Positions 8,691 through 21,300 of a DNA stretch of 64,000 nt are shown here, one piece after another. The notes below the pieces were generated by a model that was not told the origin of the DNA, searched no databases, and saw only the letters and a list, made by a program, of their open reading frames with translations. The DNA is from Thermoguttaceae bacterium (lineage in GTDB: Bacteria > Planctomycetota > Planctomycetia > Pirellulales > Thermoguttaceae). The position numbers and the translations under genes are program-made. The stretch is from assembly GCA_017407125.1 (NCBI GenBank), contig JAFQXE010000034.1, positions 43,724 through 107,723 on the forward strand, given 5' to 3'. Positions within the stretch are counted from its first letter, which is position 1. Every line of letters begins with the position of its first letter.

Positions 8691-10097
8691 TTACTCAATG
8701 CTTTTCATCATTTCGTCTGCAAACATATTGAAGAATTCCAGCATGGTTTCTTCCGTCATGACGTTGGCGTCGTAACGGCAGGAAACAAAAGCGTCGTGTT
8801 GTCTCTGCATGACGCCAATAGAAATGGGCGTGTGCGGACGGTTAGGCGGGGCGCCAAGCAATCGGATCAGCTGAAGGGGATATTGGTCGTGTTCAATGCG
8901 GATGTCGTCGTTTGTGCGATATTCTTCCTGCTGACAGCTTTTGCATATATTGCCGACGCTGGAAAGAATTATTGAACAATGACATTGTCTTTCAGACGTC
9001 ATTAGAGAAATAAATCCCGGTATCTTTTCAAAGAAATGAAGACCGCTGACAAAAAGCGCCCCTAAATGATACTTTTTACAGTTGGTCATATCGAACTGAA
9101 TGCGATTTAGAAACTGCTCTGAACGGTCGCACTCAACAGGGCGTCTGTCAAGAAAGATATATCCAAGAATATTGGCGCACGGCACGGTTCGATGGAAATC
9201 CGAGCGAATATTCATTGGAACCAGCATCCGAAACCAGCGTTTCTGACGTTCGACAGGTTTGTTGTCTATGGGATGTTTCTCGATCCATTTTCGGAGCGCG
9301 AGGTACATGTCGCGAATCATGAGCGAATTGAAACTTGCGCCGCAGGATTTCGCTTTCGCTTTGTATTTCAAGAAAAAGTCTTCTCCAAAGCGCCGCCAGT
9401 ACATCGGGGACAGCTCGACAATTCTGGATTTGTCAATCTTCTTGTTGGGAAGCAGCGGCATAACGCGGCGGCAAAAGAACTGACCGACTCCATTATAGAT
9501 GTCAGACATTATTTTTGAAAATACTGATTGCTTCTTTGTTGGCGTTTTAACCTCTTGTTGTGGAGTCGGTTCTGGAGCGAAGTGCATTTCCTCGCGGCGA
9601 ACAAACAAGTCCGGATCGGGATGAAAGTTCAGCTCTGAAGTATCTGTTTGACCGTGGAGAAGCAAATCGTATTCTTTCATCCAGTCCGCAAAAAACTGAT
9701 GGAGTCCGAGGCCGTCTCCGATGGCGTGATGAGCGTAAATGCCAAACGAAACGCCGTCTCGATATTGACGAATAATAATTTTTCCGCATCGTTCTTCCGG
9801 GGAACTGGGAAAAACGTATCTGGTTCCCTCGTCCTGTTCGACAGATTCGTCTGTTGTTTCAAACGAGATCGGAATGCGATATTGATCGTCAACGTTCCAA
9901 TACCTTTTTCCTTTCTGTTTGACGAGGACAGAGCGTAAAAGAGGCTCGTACTGCGTTACTCGATTGTACGCTTCAAGAATCAATTCTTTATTAATTCTTC
10001 CTCGGAAAGCCCATTCTATTAATATAACCATCTCGTAACCGGGATGATTGTCCATGAGCATATAATTTTCAAATGAGGTTACCGGAAATAAAGTCAT
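8691..10097 (-). CDS. Condensation-like HHxxxDG acyltransferase (paralog 1)
   Basis: A 468-residue protein of the CoA/carrier-dependent acyltransferase fold (condensation domain, PapA and wax-ester synthase type). The catalytic HHxxxDG motif reads HHAIGDG at residues 123-129; His124 would be the general base for ester or amide formation. Further conserved stretches are PMNIRSDFHRTVPCANILGYIF (solvent channel region) and ILSSVGNICKSC near the C-terminal half. There is no signal peptide or membrane segment. The gene at 10351-11727 is a close paralog with the motif at the same residue number. Position beside the lipid synthase operon suggests it transfers the synthase product or another acyl chain to an alcohol or amine; the acceptor is unknown. 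Confidence 0.8.
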   Translation of the reverse strand: MTLFPVTSFENYMLMDNHPGYEMVILIEWAFRGRINKELILEAYNRVTQYEPLLRSVLVKQKGKRYWNVDDQYRIPISFETTDESVEQDEGTRYVFPSSPEERCGKIIIRQYRDGVSFGIYAHHAIGDGLGLHQFFADWMKEYDLLLHGQTDTSELNFHPDPDLFVRREEMHFAPEPTPQQEVKTPTKKQSVFSKIMSDIYNGVGQFFCRRVMPLLPNKKIDKSRIVELSPMYWRRFGEDFFLKYKAKAKSCGASFNSLMIRDMYLALRKWIEKHPIDNKPVERQKRWFRMLVPMNIRSDFHRTVPCANILGYIFLDRRPVECDRSEQFLNRIQFDMTNCKKYHLGALFVSGLHFFEKIPGFISLMTSERQCHCSIILSSVGNICKSCQQEEYRTNDDIRIEHDQYPLQLIRLLGAPPNRPHTPISIGVMQRQHDAFVSCRYDANVMTEETMLEFFNMFADEMMKSIE

Positions 10098-10350
10098 GAC
10101 AGCTTTTTTGTTAAGGTGGATAATTATTTTATGTTATTGTATTCAATAAATATTATAGCCTAATAATTGGAACTGTAGCGGGAAAATGTCAGGAAAAAAT
10201 GGAAATGTTCTCAAAGGAACGACAAATTGTCGGTTTTACAGAGAATATTCGACTGACATTGCGTTGCTGAGTTGACAATAATATATAATATCTGTCTATT
10301 CAGAAGAATGAGCAAAATCGCGGCGCGAATATTATAAATTGAAAATACTG

Positions 10351-11727
10351 CTATTCATCATTCAGACTTTTCATCATTTCGTCTACAAACATATCGTAGA
10401 ATTCCAGCATGGTTTCTTCCGTCAGGACGTTTAAGTCGTATCGACAGGAAATAAACGCCTCGCCCTGTCGCTGCACAACGCCAAACGAAAAAGGCGTATG
10501 AGGACGGGTCGGCGGCGCGCCGAGCATTCGGAACAGCTGAAGCGGGTACTGATCGTGCTCAATGCGGATGTCGTCGTTTTGGCGATAATCTTCCTGCTGA
10601 CAGCTTTTACAAATGTTTCCGACAGTAGATAGAATTACTGTGCAATGACACTTCTTGTCTGACGTCATCAAGGACATGAATCCTGGAATCTTTCCCAGAA
10701 CCCGAATGGCTTTGATAAACGTAGATCCGGAATTAAAATTCTTGCATTTTAGAATATTCTTCTGAATTGATTGCAGAAACGCGTCTGAGCGATCGCATTC
10801 AACGGGTCTTTTGTCATTAAAAATATATCCAACAATATTGGCACATGGAACTGTACGATGAAAATCCGTGCGAAGATTAATCGGGATCAGCATACGAAAC
10901 CAGCGTTTTTGGCGTTCGACGGGCTTGTTGTCAACGGGATATTTTTCGATCCATTTACGCAGCGCCAAATACATATCCCTCATCATGAGCGTATTGACGC
11001 TGACTCCGAACGATTTGGCTTTTGCCTTGTACTTCAAAAAGAAATCTTGTCCAAATCGCCGCCAGTACATAGGAAATGTATCGGAGAGATTGGAATTATC
11101 AATATTTTCCTCTTTGAGCATGGGCAGAACGCGATGCGAAAAGAACCGCGCCACGCCGCGAGAAATGTCATAGACTTTGGTTGACAATGACATTTTTTCT
11201 TTGGGGACAAAATGAAATTCTTCGCGTCGTGGAAACAGCGCTGAGTCTGGATGAAAATTCAGATTTGACGCATCGGTTTGACCGTGAAGCGCCAAATCGT
11301 ATTCTTTCATCCAGCTGGCAAAGAATTGGTTAGCGCCGATGCCGTCGCCAATTGAGTGATGAACGTAAAATTCAAATGCAACGCCGTCACGGTATTCTCG
11401 GATGATTATTTTACCACAGCTTATTTCCGGATTATCGGAAGTAACATTTTTGATTCCTTCGCTTTGTTCAACAGACTTTTCGGACGTTTCAAAAACCAGA
11501 GGAATAAGATACTGGTCGTCAACTTTCCAAAAGTATTGACTATTCTCTCTGTAAAGAACAGCTTTGAATAGCGGTTCGTATTGAGCGGCTCTTTTGTAGG
11601 ATTCTACGAGCAGATCGCGGTTAATCTTTCCTCTGAACGCCCATTCCATTAAAATAGCCATCTCGTATCCTGGATGGCTATCCTGAACCATATATTTTTC
11701 AAATGCGGTTAAAGGAAATAATGTCAT
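10351..11727 (-). CDS. Condensation-like HHxxxDG acyltransferase (paralog 2)
   Basis: A 458-residue paralog of the protein at 8691, alignable along nearly its whole length, including identical blocks such as KWIEKYPVDNKPVERQKRWF versus the IEKHPIDNKPVERQKRWF of its partner. The motif HHSIGDG occupies residues 123-129, so the active site is intact. The main difference is a shorter linker around residues 185-200. The two genes run leftward, separated by 253 bases, and diverge from the megasynthase operon across a 590-base gap. Retaining two intact copies suggests different acyl donors or acceptors, or two acylations of one backbone. That role is inferred from context only. Confidence 0.8.
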   Translation of the reverse strand: MTLFPLTAFEKYMVQDSHPGYEMAILMEWAFRGKINRDLLVESYKRAAQYEPLFKAVLYRENSQYFWKVDDQYLIPLVFETSEKSVEQSEGIKNVTSDNPEISCGKIIIREYRDGVAFEFYVHHSIGDGIGANQFFASWMKEYDLALHGQTDASNLNFHPDSALFPRREEFHFVPKEKMSLSTKVYDISRGVARFFSHRVLPMLKEENIDNSNLSDTFPMYWRRFGQDFFLKYKAKAKSFGVSVNTLMMRDMYLALRKWIEKYPVDNKPVERQKRWFRMLIPINLRTDFHRTVPCANIVGYIFNDKRPVECDRSDAFLQSIQKNILKCKNFNSGSTFIKAIRVLGKIPGFMSLMTSDKKCHCTVILSTVGNICKSCQQEDYRQNDDIRIEHDQYPLQLFRMLGAPPTRPHTPFSFGVVQRQGEAFISCRYDLNVLTEETMLEFYDMFVDEMMKSLNDE

Positions 11728-12104
11728 ATAATTTTGTGTAAACAGGTTTTCTTTTACGTATTATCTAAAATTTTTATCGACAAAAAAAGAGGCAAAATAA
11801 AAATTTTGGATGGAAAAGCAAAAAATTTTATCTGACTTTATACGGAAATCTTCGTCCATGAACGTTCAAACAGGATTAGTTATATCGATAAATCGAAAGA
11901 TCATTAAATAATCAAATGAAAAAATGATATCGATTGAATCGATTAAAGTATTGGAGTTCATTTTACATTAACTTTTAGATTATAGGCGCTTACGACAATT
12001 TTCCTCAAACTGGACGGAAATGATATTATTAAGAGATTGAATCTATTATTGAATGATAAATAATAGTGCGTATGTGGCGATTGTAACGAGTGTTAGGAAC
12101 CCCA
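11728..12104. other. AT-rich divergent regulatory gap, left part
   Basis: This is the left part of the 590-base gap between the leftward acyltransferase pair and the rightward megasynthase operon. It is strongly AT-rich, has no supported coding sequence, and carries several ATCGAT-like short palindromes around 11880-11945 (for example in TATCGATAAATCGAAAGATC). It probably contains the acyltransferase promoter, but no -35/-10 pair stood out. Confidence 0.45.
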
Positions 12105-12131
12105 GTGATAAAAATTTTAAAATTTTATCAC
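12105..12131. promoter_or_regulatory. AT-rich palindrome, candidate operator
   Basis: A near-perfect 27-bp palindrome with 9-bp arms, GTGATAAAA and TTTTATCAC, around an all A/T centre. It ends seven bases before the -35 hexamer of the megasynthase promoter, a position suited to an activator or repressor site. No regulator gene is adjacent. Confidence 0.5.
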
Positions 12132-12138
12132 GAAATAG

Positions 12139-12166
12139 TTGACAAGTTTGATAAATATGCTAAAAT
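12139..12166 (+). promoter_or_regulatory. Promoter of the lipid megasynthase operon
   Basis: TTGACA at 12139-12144, a 16-bp spacer and TAAAAT at 12161-12166, with an extended -10 TG at 12157-12158. The predicted leader is about 145 nt. It is the only strong promoter found upstream of the five-gene operon. Confidence 0.7.
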
Positions 12167-12317
12167 AGATAATGTAAGTAGTTAAAGAAAAATAGAAAAA
12201 CGCCATTAATATTGTCAGCCGATACTGTTTTTATGTCCTTCAAAACGTTGCATGCTGATATTTAAACCGTTCTTCTATTTAGGGAAAAGCATATTTCAAT
12301 AAGCAGAGAGAATAATA

Positions 12318-15300
12318 ATGAGTTATCCTCACGAACCACTGGCTATTATTGGCGCCCATTGTTGCGTTCCTGGTGCGTTTTCACCAGAAGAATTTTGGAA
12401 TAATCTTTCTCAGGGAAAGATTTCAATTACAACCATTCCCGACCCACGTTATCCATTTGATATCTATAAGGCGGAACACCCCGGTACATGGGGAAAGAGT
12501 CATACCAACCTGGCGGGGATTGTTGATTTTAAAAAGTTTAACCAGGAAATCCTGCCTGGTTTCTATCAAACGCTTTCGGAAGCCGGATACGATGTAGATA
12601 CGCTTCCCACAGGAACAGGCGTGTTATTCGCTTCATATACGGCGTATATGGCGATTAAGAGTTCTGGATACAATCCATTCCAGCTGCCGCAGGTTCCCAT
12701 TAACGTATTTACCGGAATGGTAAGACTTTCCGATGGATACACGTATTATCAGCTCTTGAGTTGTCTTCCGTGGCTTGAACAAACATTGAAGGATGCATTT
12801 CCCGAGTTTTCGGATAAAGAATTGGATACTATTTGGAGCGATTTTGGTGAGTACTGGAAAGGAAACAGTCAACGTCTTCAACCGTATTTCTCACATGAAA
12901 AGGGAATTCCGCACCAAACGTCTCGCTGCATTCAACAGCTATTTAAATTGAACGGTACGGGATTTACCTTTGACAACGCCTGCTCGACGTCTCTTGCGGC
13001 GTTTTATCTGGCAGAACATTTTCTGACGCTTCACCCAGAGGGCATGGCTCTTTGCGGCGGTTTCAATTTTGTATCCAAGAGCAACGTCAATCTTTTCAGT
13101 TATAACCAGGCCAGTTCGAAAGAACGCTCCCGACCGTTTGATGAACAGGCTGACGGTTTAATTCCAGGCGAGGGATGTTCGTACTTGCTTGTTCGTCCAT
13201 TGTCAGCGGCTCTCAAGGCAGGAAATAACATTCTTGGATTGGTTCGCGGCGTTGGCGTTTCTTGCGATGGCAAAGGCAAAGGACTTTGGGCTCCCAGTTC
13301 CAAAGGACAGAGTTTGGCTGTTTCTCGCGCGTGGGAAGACGCGAAATTGGATAAATCCGAATCTCCAGATTATTTTGAAGCGCACGCTACAAGCACTCGA
13401 TTGGGAGACGCGACAGAACTGGAAGCCGTCGATAAATTCTTGAAGGACAATAATTTTACCAAGCCAACTCCGATTACCAGCGTCAAAGCGAATCTTGGTC
13501 ACATGCTTGAAGCGGCAGGGGCGACAAGCGCGATTAAGGTTTTGCAATCTCTTCGGCATCAGGTAATCCTTCCGCAGCCGTCGCTTGATGAACTGACAAC
13601 GAAATTTGATTGGGAAAATTCTCCGTTGTACGTTCAAAGAGAGGTTAAAAGCTGGCCGATTAACAAAGATAAAAAACGATTGGCAGTTGTTGAAGCCTTT
13701 GGCATTGGCGGTCTTAACGCGTCAATAGTTCTGGAAGGCCCCGAAAGCGTTCAAAAGGCTGAAGAAGAACGACGCTGCACGCCCAATGCGAACAAGCCGA
13801 TTGCCGTAGTTGGGATTGGCTGCATTGCGCCAGAGGCTTATAACGCGAAAGAATACAGAAATAAGATCAAGCTGGGCAAGTGCGTAATGTCTCCCGCTCC
13901 GGACGATCGCAACGACCTGTTTTTGACTCGCGAAGAATTCCAGGAATTGGCCAAACGAGGAATTAAGGCTGGTTTTATCAAAGATTATCATTACGATTGG
14001 AAACGTCCTAACATTCCGCCCAAACAGATTGCGCTTGGTCACGCTTTACAGTTCTGGTTTTTAGGCGCAGTTGATCAGGCGATTGACGACGCAGGACTGC
14101 CTCGCAATATCAAGGAGTCAGAGGCTCATCCTGAACGTTGGAATCGCTGCAAAACGGCAATTGTTGCTGGTTCCAAATCCGGCACCGATTTCGCGTGTTC
14201 AACATCGCCTGCCAACCTGATAAGCGATATGCAGTATTCGATGAAAAATTCGCTTTCCAAAATGGGGTATGACTCGGATAAAATTGACAGCGTTGTCAAT
14301 GGATTCCAGGATGCGATTTTGCAAAAATTCCGATTCAATGAAGATCAGACCGGCGGATTTACAATCAGTACGTTAGGTTCTCGAATCTCGAAATCGTACG
14401 ATATTAATGGTCCCGCCTTTTCTCTTGACGGCGGTTACAGCGCGTCGTTTACAGGGTTGGCCACTGCGTATAACATTTTGCAGGACGACCGTCTTGATTA
14501 TGTATTTTGCGTCAGCGGCGACAGAGCGCAAGGAGGTCGTTTGCGCGCTCTGGTTCGCGGCGCTACGGACGTTACGCCCCCGTCGGAATGCGCGGTTGCG
14601 TTTGTTCTCAAGAGAGCGGAAGACGCTTTGGCGAATGGCGACAAGATTTACGCTATCATTTCAAATATTGAAGTTGATTCGTCCGGCGTTCATGTTAACG
14701 AAGGGTATAGCAAAGTATCAAAAACGACGCTTCGTTCTTCCACCTCTGCGGAAACGACTGACATCGACGATTCTTTAACTAAAATATTCGGCGATTTTGG
14801 TCCGGCGAAAGGCATGATGGCCTTTACGAACGTTATGCTTGACATTCAAGAGCAGAATCAGACCGCGCCAGCGTCCTGGCAAATTCAGCAAACGGATTGC
14901 GAAGGCATTTTGATTAATGTCGATTTCGAAAACGTTGCTGCATATCGGGAAAGATGCGAGAAGCGAGAAGCTCAAAAAGCGATTGTCGAAACCGTGGAAT
15001 CGAAACCGGAAGATAGCGCGCAGCCATCGATTCAAATGCGTTCCACTCAAGATATCGCTTCGCGTACAGGAAACTTCTCTTTGCGGCGACCTGGCAATCG
15101 CGTGGCGTTTCTTTTTGCGGGACAGGGAGCGCAATATCCCAACATGATGAGCGGTTTGACTGAACTGCCCGCCGCCAGGGAAATTATTGAAGACCTGGAC
15201 GATTTCTTAGCGACTGTCGGTTTGCCGAATTTCGAAACTGTTTTGCAGACCGAAGGGGTCAAACTGGGCAAAGATACGTTCAGAACGCAGTTGTCGCTTC

Positions 15301-18300
15301 TTATTGCGGATACGTTTATTCATCGTTTGTACGCTTCACAAGGAATTCAGCCTGACGTTGTAATGGGACATTCCTACGGCGAATACCCTGCCATGACAGC
15401 GGCGGGCGTTTGGTCGTTCCAGGCGGCGGCGCTGGCTACCCAAAAACGCTGCCAGGCAATCGAATCCGCGTTAGCGGAATTTACCGCCAACAGAACTCGA
15501 ACGGCGATGTTGTCTACCAACGCTTCGGAAGACCAGATTCAAGATGGAATGGCGACAATTCCGGACGCGGCTACAACGATATTCATCTCAAACCGCAACG
15601 CGCCAACTCAGACGATTATTTCCGGTACGTATGATTCCATCAAAAAGATGGAGGCGTATTTGCTTTCCTGCCAGAGACTGGCGTTGATTCTGCCGGTTCC
15701 CGCCGCGTTCCATTCACCGTTGATGTCCGGCGTTTGCAAGCCGTTTGCAGAAGCCCTCAAACCGTTTAAGTTTGATCTGTCCACCGGACGGCTGCTGAGT
15801 TCGGTTACAAGCGCCTTTGAGTCTGATCCGGACGTTTTCAGAAATAATCTGGTTGAGCAAATGACGAAGCCTGTCGATTTCATCACGATGATTCGCAAGG
15901 CGTATAACGTTGGCTGTCGGCATTTTGTCGAGATTGGACCGAAAAAGATTCTTACCAATCTTGCCAAACAGATTCTGTCGGACTGCTCAGACGTTTCGTT
16001 CTACATTTCCGACAACAGCAAAGGCGGCGACCCGGAAAAATTCCTGGAAGTTTGCGCTCAGTTGCGGAATTTACAAGGAAAACAGGATTCGACTGAAAAG
16101 CTGGTTGTCGAAACTCGAACCGAGAAAGAGGAATCCATCAACGAGAGAAAGGAAACGGCGTCGTTACAGTCCGCTTCTCAATCTTCGTCTCTCGCCTCAA
16201 ACTATTCAATCAGCATTTGCCGTCAGTCCGGAACGCCCTACGAAATGGGGCTTCAGTATGGAAAGCAGTACGCTCAGGAATTGCGCGCGACGATTCGGCG
16301 TTATGTCGATGTTGTCGGTCAAGCAACTGAAAAACTCTTGCCGCCCGAGCCGGCGATGGATAAAGAGTCCTTGACGACCCGTTTCGGAGAAGACGGTCTG
16401 GAAGAAATGCGCGGCATTGCTGAAGGAGCGGGAATCCCGTTGGAAGCCCTTATTCGACACAATGTATGCCTTTTTCCGACATTGGATACGTCTGAACAGA
16501 GAAAATTATACAACGCTGGAAGAACAATTCCAACAAATACGAATAAACAGAATCTGCAAACGGTAGAAAATATCGCCAGCGGATGCGTTCAGTTCGCAGG
16601 TACGACCCCGAACGGCACGTTTATTCACGGCTGCAATATCGATTTGCCATTTAAGAGAATTGTTCCAGACAGCGTTCAGATTCAAGTTCAGGTTCGCAAG
16701 CCTAACAACGGAATTTCGCATTGCTTTGTTGGCATAACAGGAATGCGCGGTACGATCGGCGGAATTAACTCCAAAGGTTTGTGCGTTACCAGCTGCACGC
16801 TGTTGGATTACCCAACGCCGTTCCAGGTTAAACCGGAATCTATGGAACATTCGACGCTTATTGAAAAGATTTTGTCTGAGTGCTCCAATATTGATCAGGC
16901 GTTAAAGGTCATTTATAAAAATGGCTCAATTGGCGGCTGGACTATCGGTCTGACCGAAGGCGGAACCGGTTCAATTGCTCAAGTGGAATACTGTGACAAA
17001 TTGGTGGTTCATCGCGATGCGATGGATTTCCTGGCTCAGGCGAATCATTCGCAGCTTCTGGTAAATCAGCGTCCTGAAAGATCTGTTGAAGTCCCGGAAC
17101 ATTCTCGAATTCGCGAGGCAAGACTTCGTCAGATTCTTACTAACGACGGCGCGGAAAAGACCTTGGCGGTAGACGCTCTGACGGCTTTTGCGGCGCTGCG
17201 GGACGTTAAACTTCCAAACCAGAACGAAAAACCGCAGCCCGGAGCGTTCAGAACCATTGGCATGCTTCATCGAGTCGATAACGTCTGCTCATGGATGTTC
17301 AATCACACCGCCCAAATGCTGATTGTCGCATCTACTCCGGACGTTTACGTTTCGGAAGACGACAAAGCGCTTTGGAATGAAATTCCAATCAGGGATTTGC
17401 TGCCGGATTACGACGCCCGCGTTTCAAGCGCGCCGCAAGTCGTTGAAAGCGCAAAGTCTGACGTTGAGACTTCCTCTGAACCGAAAGCGGAAACAACAAA
17501 AAGCCATACTGCTTCTGAAATCCTCAAATTGACGCCGGCTCAGCTGTATGACAAGATCAATAAGGAGATGTCTGGAATTGAAAAAACAATTACCGGTCGA
17601 TATATTGAATGTCTGGTTGAAGCGCCGGAACTGTCCAGCGATTTGCCGAAGATTTCCGGAAGGACGCTGATTATCGCTTCTGATACAAATCCTGTCGCGA
17701 TCGAACTGCTTCGTCAGTTAAGCTCTGATTCAAACGACGCAGTCATTTATGACCTGTGCGACAATAACGCTGGAAAGTCAGAAGACGTCATCGTTTCCGA
17801 GATTGACGCTCTGTGGAAAGAGAATCCTGTACGAAACATCTTTGTCGTTCCGAGCTGGAACTCAGAAGAGACCTATAAATTCAATTGTTCAGACTGGCGG
17901 CAAATTGAGAATAAGGTAATTATTCCGTTGTATTTGACCCTGCGGCAGATTTACCGCTGCGCGAACGCGCAAAAAGAAGTCGACAAGCTTCGTCTGGTTG
18001 CCGGCGTTCGTCTTGGCGGCGACGGCGGTTTTGCCGGATATTCCGATCGCGTTGAGGGAGGAGCTATTGCTGGGCTAATTCGCAACCTGCATATTGAGAA
18101 CATGGCAACATTCCATGCTCGGAATACTTTTAAGAACGTTGATTTCCCGCTCAACGCGAAATACAGCGTAGTTGCGAACGCTTTGATAAAAGAATTGCAG
18201 AGCTCTGACTGGCAGCCTGACGTATGTTATCAAGCGAACAAACGCTATTTCCTGACAATTGTTCCAGATGTAATTTCGTCTGAAACCCTGGCAGCCGCTC

Positions 18301-21300
18301 CCGCTCCGAAATCGGGCGAGGTTTGGCTGGTAACCGGCGGCGCGCGCGGCGTAACCGCGGAATTAGCGTATCATCTGGCAAAGAAACGCAACGCTAAACT
18401 CTATATCCTTGGATCGTCGCAGCTGCCCAAGATTGATCCGTCGTGGAGAGGTCTCGACGCGGACGGGCTTAAACAACTCAAACAGACCGTTGTTCGAGCT
18501 GCGCTGGCGGAAAAGAAAAAGCCGGCTTCTGAATGGTCGAGGGTCGAAAAAGCGTTGGAAATTGACAAGAACCTGCATCGTTTGGACGAAGCGAATATTT
18601 CGTGGAATTACATGGCTTGCGATTTAAGTTCTTACGAAAACGCTTCAAAGGCGATTAGTCAGATTCTTCGTCAAGAAGGACACATTTCCGGCGTTTTGCA
18701 TGGTGCGGGATTTGAAAAGTCGGCTACGTTCTATAAAAAGGAAGAACGTTTTGTCAGAATGACTGTAGACATCAAAGTCGGGTCTTTATGGGCGATTTTG
18801 GAAACCCTTGAACAGAATCTGCCGGAATACATTGTTATGATGGGTTCCGCTGCTGGAAGATTAGGCGGAAACGGTCAGTCCGACTATGGCATGTCGAATT
18901 ATATCAGCTCGAAGATGCTCAATCGTTATTCTGCCATTCATCCGCAGTGCCGCGCTTACACCGTTCACTGGAACGCCTGGGACGAAGTTGGCATGTCGGT
19001 TCGACCGGAATCGCTCTTTGCATTCAAGTCGATGGGAATGGCGATGATGCCGGTTAAAGAAGGCTGCGATCATTTCTATAGCGAATTGATTATCGATAAT
19101 TATCAGCCGGAACTGTCCCCTCTGCCGTATAAGCTGTATCAGGATGTCAACGTAAAAGATCTTGAAAAATCCGGGGTAACCCCAGATCAGGGCAGAGTGT
19201 CACAGGACGATAACACAGCCTCAAAGACAGCTGAGACCGTCGAGAACACGTCATTCGACATGATTTTTGGCTCTAACGCCGACGCGTATGAGTTGAGAAA
19301 GAAGCTGCGAGAATTGAATATCGAGCTGACTCTTCCGCAATCGTCTCCCGTGCTGATGGTTTGCCGTGACGAACAGCTTTCCCGGTTAATGAATAAGGCT
19401 CAGATTAACGTTCGAGTTCAGTCGACGCAACAGGCGGCCTTGAACTGGGTTGAAGCGTGCAAACGCGGCGGAGCGACTAAGGTTGTCGTTCCAACGGCAG
19501 ATTCCGTGGATCCGATTACACAGGAGTTTATCGAATCTGTTAAGGCGATTTTGCCTGTTGAACAAATTTCAATTCCGTGGACAACAGAACCGTCTCAGAC
19601 AGCTGAAATTATTCTGAAGGTTTTGCAAGGCGGCAAACCCGAATCGACTTCAAGCTCGAAGGCGGATAAGATGGCGCTGGTTAATAAAGTATGCCTCCTG
19701 ACGCCCGACGCGATTGAAACAGAGTGCATTATTGACCCGGTCAAGGACGTTTTCTTACAGCAGCATCAACTTATGGGAACTCCGCTTCTCCCAATTGTCA
19801 TGGGATTGGAGCTGATTGCTGAAACGGCTTGCGTTCTGAGCGAAAAGAACGGATTGGGTCGATTGCATGCAATAACGGACGTCTCCGTAGTTCGAGGCGT
19901 TTCCTGCACTCAGACGAATCCTTATCGCCTGGTTTGCCGTATGGACAAAACTGAAACGCCGAACGTTTGGAACGTTTTGGTCAAGGGCGATTTTTATAAT
20001 AAGAATGGCAAGAAAATTAACGAAAACTGCCCATATTATCGCTGCAAGGTTATCTTTGGCGACGATCCGGAAGGGAAAAAGAACGATCTGATTGAAAAAC
20101 GTTCTCCTCTTGATTATGGGTTTAACGTAATTTACCTGCCTTACGGAAGCCTTTCAATTTACCACGGTCCTGCGCTGCAATGTTTGAAAAGCTACAGGTT
20201 TAATGATAAGTCCTATTTATTAGGCAATATTATTCCTCAGGAAAACGTCAATTTGTTTGGCGATCGGACGGACGGAAATATTGTTACAAAACCGGCGCTT
20301 ATGGACGCTTCCTTGTATGCGTGCGGTATTTTGAGCTGGTTGAATAAAGACAACACGGTTACCGTCCCGGAATGTTTTGGCAGAATTGAGTACGGTTCCG
20401 GACAAGTTACGCCAGGACAGAAATGCGAATGCTGCGTTGTTTTCAAGGGCTTCGTCCAGCTGCATGGCGGATATAATCAAGTCGTGTTTGATTATACGTT
20501 GTATAATGAACATGGAGAATGCATCGTAAACGTCAAAGATTACCGAGCGACAATTGTAGCTGGACAAGTTGAGGAAAACGCCGCTCAAAATGCCGCTCAA
20601 CCGAAAGCGGAACCGAAAGTTGAACCGAGCGTTCCAGACGACAAAAATCAATCCCCGGCTTTGGTAAACCGGATTTGCACGCTGACAGAGAATTCTGTTG
20701 AAGTTGAGTGTATTGTTGATCCGATGAATGATGTGTTTCTGCAGCAGCATCAAATCAATAAAACTCCAGTCCTTCCATTTGTAATTGGAGTGGAATTGAT
20801 TGCAGAAACAGCTCAGATTTTGACGAAGAAACTTGGTCTTGAACCACTGTCGAGTTTACAGAACTTCAAGATTCTTCGCGGAGTAATTTGCACTCAAAGC
20901 AAACCGTACCGTCTTGTTTGTCAAATTAGCAAAGACAAGTCAAATAATTGGGTTGCCTTTATTAAGGGTGATTTGTATAATAAAGAAGGTAAATTGACAA
21001 ATCAAAATTGCCCATATTATCGCTGCGAAGTCAAATTTGGCAACCGTTCACAAAATGGAATTGCAGGCAAAGTCGTTGCCGCAGTTCCGAAAAACAGTTT
21101 GTCGAACGTGACGCAAGCGAAATATCCAGAATTTGGCGAAGCGCCGTTGTATCAAGGTCCGGTTCTCCAGCGATTGGATAAGTGCCGATATAATGACGGC
21201 AAATATTTACTGGGCGAACTTAACCCGCAAGCGAATTCGTTGATGCTTAAACCGCACGAAGGTTCTAACATAACAAATTCAGCGGTTCTTGATGCAACCT

